From: Heterohyrax brucei
Lineage: Eukaryota; Chordata; Mammalia; Hyracoidea; Procaviidae
Assembly: GCA_028571685.1 (NCBI GenBank)
Contig: CM053141.1
Coordinates: 137,482,833-137,546,832 of the forward strand
Reading direction: 5' to 3'
DNA: 64,000 nt
Notes under the pieces: generated by a model
Told to the model about the DNA's origin: nothing
What the model saw: the letters and a program-made list of their open reading frames with translations, nothing else
Databases searched by the model: none
Part shown: positions 58,743 through 64,000 of the stretch, in pieces
How the letters are laid out: the number at the start of each line of letters is the position of its first letter
How positions within the stretch are numbered: position 1 is the first letter of the stretch
Translations under genes and position numbers: made by a program

Positions 58743-59726
58743 CCTATGCAAGTTCAAGTTCCTCCCCGTTCAAATATCCACCACAACAACCAGAACCACC
58801 ACCGCATTTGCACATGCAGAGCTAACACATAGAAAAAAGACGTGGTTCAAAATGGTATTAATTAAATTGGGGAAAACCACAGCTTATACTTATAGCTAGT
58901 CATTTTCCTGAATACTCCTCGTTGGAATGTACACTATAGGTTCAAAATGGAGTATTGTCTTCAAACATGAATGACTTTCATTTATAATAAAATACTGAAA
59001 ACAGTTTCAGTGAGAAATATGTGCCATTGCACAAAATTAGACCAAGGCAAATGGAAGTTTTGAAATCCAAATGAAGTTTTGGTCAGTGTATTCTACAAAA
59101 CAAATAATTATGATGTTTGTTTTGGTTCCTGTTCATCAAGTCTTTCCTTGGCTGCTTTCCTGGGTGATACAATTACATTGTCTTCTTCATGCTTTCTATA
59201 CTCTGAGATAATTTTTTTTAAATTGAAAATAAAATGACTTTTTTCAGTCAGTCATTTTGCCCTCTGGAAGACACTGCTTTTTTTTCCTTAGCCAAGCCAA
59301 GCCAAGTGCCGTCGAGTCGGATCCGACTCAAAACTGCCCCAATCAATACAACATTCATGGTCATATATCGTCCTCCTTGATTATGTAAGCAGAACATGTA
59401 CAGTGCTGGGAAGAGAGCTTACTGCTGTGGTTCTACTAGTTTTGCAGCAATGGTTCATTAAGAGTATACACCATTAATTTAGAGTAAGCCTTACACTAAT
59501 AATGACAATTGATTTCTTTGTTTAATTTCTCCCTAACCAAATGGTGCACTTTACAACAAGCCCAAATTTAAAGTCCCTTTGAGACTCTGAATTACAGTAC
59601 ATCTTTTGAAAAGGTTATACTTGATGACCTAACCCTCTGAATATTTTTCTCTGTGTGACATTTAAAATAAAAATTAAGCTAATTGTATTATTATAAAAAT
59701 TTGTGCTAGTAGAGGATACCAGTAGT
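58743..59726. other. Unique DNA containing a short SINE tail
   Basis: Apart from the AfroSINE fragment at 59291-59340 nothing is recognised. Confidence 0.5.
59291..59340 (-). mobile_element. AfroSINE 3'-end fragment
   Basis: 'gccaagtgccgtcgagtcgg' followed by 'atccgactcaaaactgcccc' is the complement of the SINE 3' end. Four CpGs survive, suggesting limited age. The rest of the SINE is absent. Confidence 0.75.
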
Positions 59727-59853
59727 TCTGAAATCAGTTCTAAAACTAAAAAAGAATGCTTCTACATATAAATTCTCAATTCAAATTCAAATTCTGAAAT
59801 CAGTTCTAAAACTAAAAAAGAATGCTTCTACATATAAATTCTCAATTCAAATT
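59727..59853. repeat. Perfect tandem duplication, 66-bp period
   Basis: 61 identical bases at 59727-59787 and 59793-59853, starting 'tctgaaatcagttctaaaac' and ending 'tctcaattcaaatt', separated by 'caaat'. No difference between copies. Confidence 0.95.
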
Positions 59854-59874
59854 AACTACAGGGCATAGAAGAGT

Positions 59875-60085
59875 TTCTGGGCCATGTAGATGGCTAAAGC
59901 ATTCGGCTGCTAACAGAAATTTTGGGAGTTTGAATCTACTCAGAGGCACTTCAGAAGAAAGAGCTGGTGACTTAAATCTTCAAAAATCAGTCTCTAAAAA
60001 CATGGATGGAGTACACATGGAGTCAGAGTAGATGCACATGACTTTGCTATGAGTGGGAATTGGCTCAGTGGCAGTTGGTTCTTGC
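59875..60085 (+). mobile_element. AfroSINE, long variant
   Basis: 'tggctaaagcattcggctgc', 'gtttgaatctactcagaggc', 'acttcagaagaaagagctgg', 'aaaaatcagtctctaaaaac', ending 'ctcagtggcagttggttctt'. Confidence 0.8.
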
Positions 60086-60198
60086 ACATGACACATTTGT
60101 AGGTATAAAAAACATTACTTGCCAAAAAGTCAAAATTTCAGGATACTGACAACGGTTCCTACACAATCCCGGGAAATGACCTGAACTACTTATGACAT

Positions 60199-60243
60199 TT
60201 CTTTTCTCTTTCTTTCTTTCTTTTTTTTTTTTTTTTTTTTTTT
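60199..60243. repeat. Pyrimidine tract ending in a 24-T run
   Basis: (TTTC)n followed by about 24 T. May be the A tail of an antisense retroelement whose body I cannot recognise. The 61-codon Lys-rich frame on the other strand is an artefact of it. Confidence 0.8.
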
Positions 60244-60414
60244 GGTGCATTAACTCCCGTGGCTCTCTAATGAAGTACAGTGTCTTGAGACAGATGTTTT
60301 AAAAAGTGAATATAAAAGGAAAAGGATCCATCATCAAGTACTTGAATTGAATATATTCCTCAATAGGCTATTAAAACACAAACTCCTGGTGGAATAAATA
60401 TAAATTGGGAGGGC

Positions 60415-60572
60415 AGAAACCTTGAATTCAAGTCCTGATTCTGTAACTTATAAACTGTGTTATCTCGAACACGTCCCTTCTCATTTCTGAGGGTCTGCTT
60501 CTGCATACAAAATAATTAGTAATATATAATCTGCTTTACTCACAGGGTATTCATGAGTATCAAATAAAAAAA
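60415..60572 (+). mobile_element. MIR SINE
   Basis: 'tcaagtcctgattctgtaac', 'actgtgttatctcgaacacg', 'tcatttctgagggtctgctt' and 'cacagggtattcatgagtat' follow the MIR consensus order in sense orientation. Confidence 0.75.
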
Positions 60573-60854
60573 CTCAAATGATTTTTAAACTGCAATGCTA
60601 AGACAATGAATAGAAGGAAAAAATACATTTCAAAGACCATGGTGTTTTCTGCACTTTGGAATTCTGAATGAACCAATATGTATTTGTGAATGAAAATGAG
60701 AAGAACATTATTAATGAAAATATTATCTACATAACTACAATGAGTCCAAACAAGGATCAAGTGCATGGCCCACCTGACTACAGTAAGTCCCAAACAATTC
60801 AATCTCATTCCATTAGCCATGGCCAAAGCAAGGATTTATAAGAACAGGTAACTA

Positions 60855-61008
60855 ACCCAAAAACCCACTGCCATCAAGTCAATTCTGACTCATAGGGACT
60901 ATATAGGACAAAACCAGACTGCTGCATAAGGTTTCCAAGGAATGGCTGGTCAGTTCAAAGTGCTAATCTTTTTTGTTAGCAGCCACAGTACTGAACCACT
61001 GTACCACA
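60855..61008 (-). mobile_element. AfroSINE
   Basis: Reverse copy: 'cccaaaaacccactgccatc', 'tcaattctgactcataggga', 'gtttccaaggaatggctggt', 'tgttagcagccacagtactg', ending 'ccactgtaccaca'. Confidence 0.92.
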
Positions 61009-61690
61009 TCAAATCTAATATTGTACTAGATCTGTTTATTTTTAAAACCTAATTTGTTGGCCCCACCCACTGGCAAGAATTTTCTATCAGTTTTCTCATG
61101 TACATCTGATTGATTATTGGAGAATCCCTCTTGGTGTCTGTGTGACTTTATCAACCTCTTTTCTACCTATAGAAAGTTAGGGACACGAAGGCTGTTTTAA
61201 GGGCTCTCTTGGCAATACAGCTTTTTCAAAAACTTAGCTGTCTCTCCATAATTATAATACTTCCTACCATTTGTTACGCATCCTAACCTTTTTGTGAAAC
61301 ACCTCTCTCATAAGACGTGACTACGTGTATTTCCAAACAGAGTCATATTTACAGACACAGGCATTAGGGCAGCTTGCCTGTATGTCTTTAGGGGGACATA
61401 ATTCAATCTGTAACATCTTTCAATCTGTGTTTAGATATGCATTTAGCGGCATAAAAACATAAAGGAACATGTGAATAAAAGTCCTGCAATACAAAGAAGA
61501 TTCTAAAATTGACTGACATATTAAATAGTTGCAAATGCAGGAATGAAACTAAAGCATCGCACATTGTGCCTGCTAATGAAAAACAGTGGCTTACTTGTAA
61601 AGGTTGATAATGCAGATTTTTAAATTTCAGTCTATAAATGCTCTTCCCTAACCTACATTGAAAAATGTCTGAAAGAAGTAACGTGTGTTA

Positions 61691-61692
<2 letters not shown>
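61009..61692. other. Non-coding DNA, possibly an old repeat
   Basis: 'gggggacataattcaatctg' near 61390 recalls the end of a common old mammalian repeat, too decayed to name. No gene. Confidence 0.35.

Positions 61693-61755
<63 letters not shown>
61693..61755. repeat. (CA)n microsatellite
   Basis: Uninterrupted run of about 31 CA dinucleotides; such pure arrays are usually length-polymorphic. Confidence 0.97.
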
Positions 61756-61756
<1 letters not shown>

Positions 61757-62932
61757 TTATTCAAACTGAAAAACTAGCAGCAGGCAGAATTTGAGGAGTA
61801 ACATAATTTCTTTTAAACCATAAGTCCAGGATCTTTTTTTAACTTGATTGTCTGAAACTCATAGCCACCAGACGGAGAAAAACATTGTGTGTGTACAAAA
61901 GCTACCTACAGTCTATGGTTATTTGTGGATCACTCAACGTTATACAATTCAAACATTTTAGAAAATGATTTTTGTGAATTCACAACACCATTTTTATTTT
62001 CCTCGTGTCTTTAATTACAGAATCACAAAGTGACATGGAATGTTATCAGGAAGAACACACATTTTCTTACCATGAACTTTCATCCTGTTTTCAATACAGT
62101 GTTTATATGAAAGAAAACAAAAATTACATATTAAATAAAAGAGTTTGATTCTGAAAACACACTATCAGAATTTAGAAATAGATGGAGTATGAAAGCAAAG
62201 GTAGGTCAATATTTGTCTTTGTGAAAGGAATCAATAGGGGTGGTTTGGGACACGTCAGTTACGACCCTTCAGCTAAGAAGTCATTCTGATTCCTTAAATC
62301 TCTATCTTCTAGCTGAGCTCAATTACTTTTTCTAAGGGAGTTATATTAATGAAATTACACTAGCTAGCTACTATGACAGATAAAGCCCTAAAATCTCAGT
62401 AGCTTAACACATCTCAGTGGCTTAATACAAGTTTAAGTTTTGCTCATATAAATTCTAAACACTTTTCTCCTTCAGAGTTGCCTCTCCTGTAGAGATAATT
62501 CAGTCACTCAATAATTCTGAATTATAGAAAGAACACATAAATCTCTGGTGAACAGCTGGATATCTCTTTCACATTTGTGTTTTCCTTATTAGAAAAACTC
62601 AAACCATAAACAGGCATACACTTGACTTCATAAAGCTTCTTTTTCTGGGTCTTGTAATAACCAAAAAGTCAAGTCACCAGGGAAGCGTGATATAGGAAAC
62701 TGTACAGTATGAAATTACAGAAGACTATGGAGAGATCATAGCTTTTTAGTCACTAGAACACTCTAGAAAAAAATTATAAAATTAAATATAGTATACACAA
62801 AAAGACAAATGTTAGATACAATTTTTATGGGTCAAAAGGAATTCTGAATATTTCAACCATAAGGAGAAATGAAGTTCTGATACATTCTAAGGGATGGTTG
62901 AACCTTGAAAATATTGACAGGTATATACATAA
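61756..62932. other. Non-coding DNA, possible old transposon piece
   Basis: About 62358-62450 ('agctagctactatgacagat', 'tctcagtagcttaacacatc') looks like an old interspersed repeat with a local duplication of 'atctcagt(a/g)gctta'. Otherwise nothing recognised. Confidence 0.4.
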
Positions 62933-63127
62933 CTTGTTACCATCCAGTCAATTTGGAATCATAATGACCTCCTACGAGACAGAGTAGAATTGCCACCCAG
63001 AGTTTCCAAAATTGCAACCTTCACAGAAACACACTGCCACATCTTCTTCCCAAGGAGTGGCTGGTAGGTTCTAACCACCACTCTGAATTGGCAGCGGAGT
63101 GATTGGACCACTGTGCCACCAGGATGC
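62933..63127 (-). mobile_element. AfroSINE, long type
   Basis: Reverse copy: 'tgttaccatccagtcaattt', 'agacagagtagaattgccac', the extra module 'actgccacatcttcttccca', 'gtaggttctaaccaccactc', ending 'ccactgtgccaccaggatgc'. Confidence 0.88.
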
Positions 63128-63130
63128 CTT

Positions 63131-63435
63131 ATATAACATATAATTTGTCATCTTAACCATTTTAAGTAAACAATTCTGTGGTATTAATCACATTCACAAT
63201 GTTGTGCAACTATCACCATCATGTATTTCCCAAACTGCTTCATCACCCCAGAGACTCCATACCCATTAAAGAATAACTCCCATTTCCTACTCCCCAGGCC
63301 CTAGTAGCCACTAACCTACTTTCTGTCTCTCTGCATTTGCCTATTCTAGATCCTCATACTTCATATAAGTGGAATCATATAACACTTGTCGTTTTGCAAT
63401 TAATTATTTACTTAACATGCGATTTTCAAGGTTCA
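63131..63435 (-). mobile_element. Old mammalian L1 (L1M-type) fragment
   Basis: The complement of a widespread L1M 3' region: 'accattttaagtaaacaatt', 'gttgtgcaactatcaccatc', 'actttctgtctctctgcatt', 'catataagtggaatcatata', 'tcaaggttcatctaa'. Confidence 0.8.
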
Positions 63436-64000
63436 TCTAATATTCCAGGTGAGGAGACAGAAAAACAAGTATTCTCATAATAGAAAGCTTTAAAAAATTA
63501 GGTGTAAGGTGATGTTAAATGAAGTGAAGTCAGATCAAAGACCTGAACACACAGAGCCTTGTAAGCCATTTAAATCACGCCCACCTCAACAGTGAAAGCA
63601 TTATGTAGAAAGTTATTTCGTGGGACTTTCTTTTACCACGGCCACTGTGCTTCCACGGCTCACCGTTGCTGGAAGAGGACAACACCTGAATGAAGGTGAC
63701 AGACTACACAGGAAGCTACTTACCTTCACCCAATAGGTTTTCCTAGTGTTCAAGCTAATTTAATTCAATTATGCAATGAAAACAAAGAATTTACTTATAT
63801 ATACTTTTAAAAAATCAAATTATCATATGCCGTGAACATCCCTGCATTTAAGAGACAGAGTGACATTATAGCTATGTATCTACTGAAGGAATAATGCTAC
63901 TAGTAATGCCAGATATCCAACACTGTACGCACCCATAATCTCCTAGGAGTTGCATTTCAGATTAAAGAAAACAAGCCCTCTATTCCATTGATTACCTGTC
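63436..64000. other. Non-coding DNA to window end
   Basis: No repeat or gene recognised. Composition is mildly mixed around 63540-63720. Confidence 0.5.

Noticed and set aside
1..64000. Functional tRNA genes
   Set aside because: tRNA-like A/B-box words occur only inside AfroSINE heads; no complete cloverleaf outside them was seen.
1..64000. CRISPR array, operon or bacterial mobile system
   Set aside because: Repeats are dispersed mammalian transposons. There are no regularly spaced short repeats, no ribosome-binding sites and no dense gene packing.

Overview
This window looks like intergenic or deep intronic DNA from an afrotherian mammal, most likely a proboscidean such as an elephant. The diagnosis rests on about twenty copies of a tRNA-derived SINE whose core (a 'gctaaccaaaaggt' block, then 'ctccttggaaa', 'ggggcagttctactctgtcc' and 'tatgagtcagaat') is the AfroSINE signature. 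It also rests on many copies of an RTE/BovB-clade LINE and an L1 lineage with a distinctive 3'UTR. The DNA is AT-rich and CpG-poor. I see no intact protein-coding gene, rRNA, tRNA or CRISPR array. Nearly all open frames are 60-150 codons and are either shadows or decayed transposon reading frames.

Layout. 0-9 kb: AfroSINEs; an old L1 split by a Tc1/mariner transposon with recognisable TIRs; an RTE 3' end; a probable solo ERV LTR; a first foldback mariner-derived element. 9-17 kb: unique sequence, then a near full-length RTE on the minus strand, itself interrupted by a second foldback mariner and involved in a 0.3-kb inverted duplication. 17-28 kb: mostly unique DNA with SINEs, an L1 3' end and two RTE deletion derivatives. 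28-41.8 kb: a nested stack in which an old L1 abuts an antisense RTE, which hosts a 7.7-kb full-length but dead L1. That L1 carries a second L1 5'UTR inside its 3'UTR. 41.8-47.4 kb: the longest repeat-poor block. 47.4-64 kb: RTE copies with nested SINEs, twin-primed (5'-inverted) L1 and RTE insertions, old MIR/hAT/L1M relics and microsatellites.

How the parts relate: the SINEs lack a poly(A) tail, end in T/G-rich sequence and share their 3' end with the RTE LINE. This fits mobilisation by the RTE machinery. The L1 copies end in A-rich tails and have 10-17 bp target-site duplications. No cellular operon or pathway is present. The more unusual observations are the foldback mariner family, the arthropod-like mariner, the duplicated L1 5'UTR and the twin-primed RTE. 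All calls were made by eye, without database searches, so most boundaries are good to about 10-30 bp.
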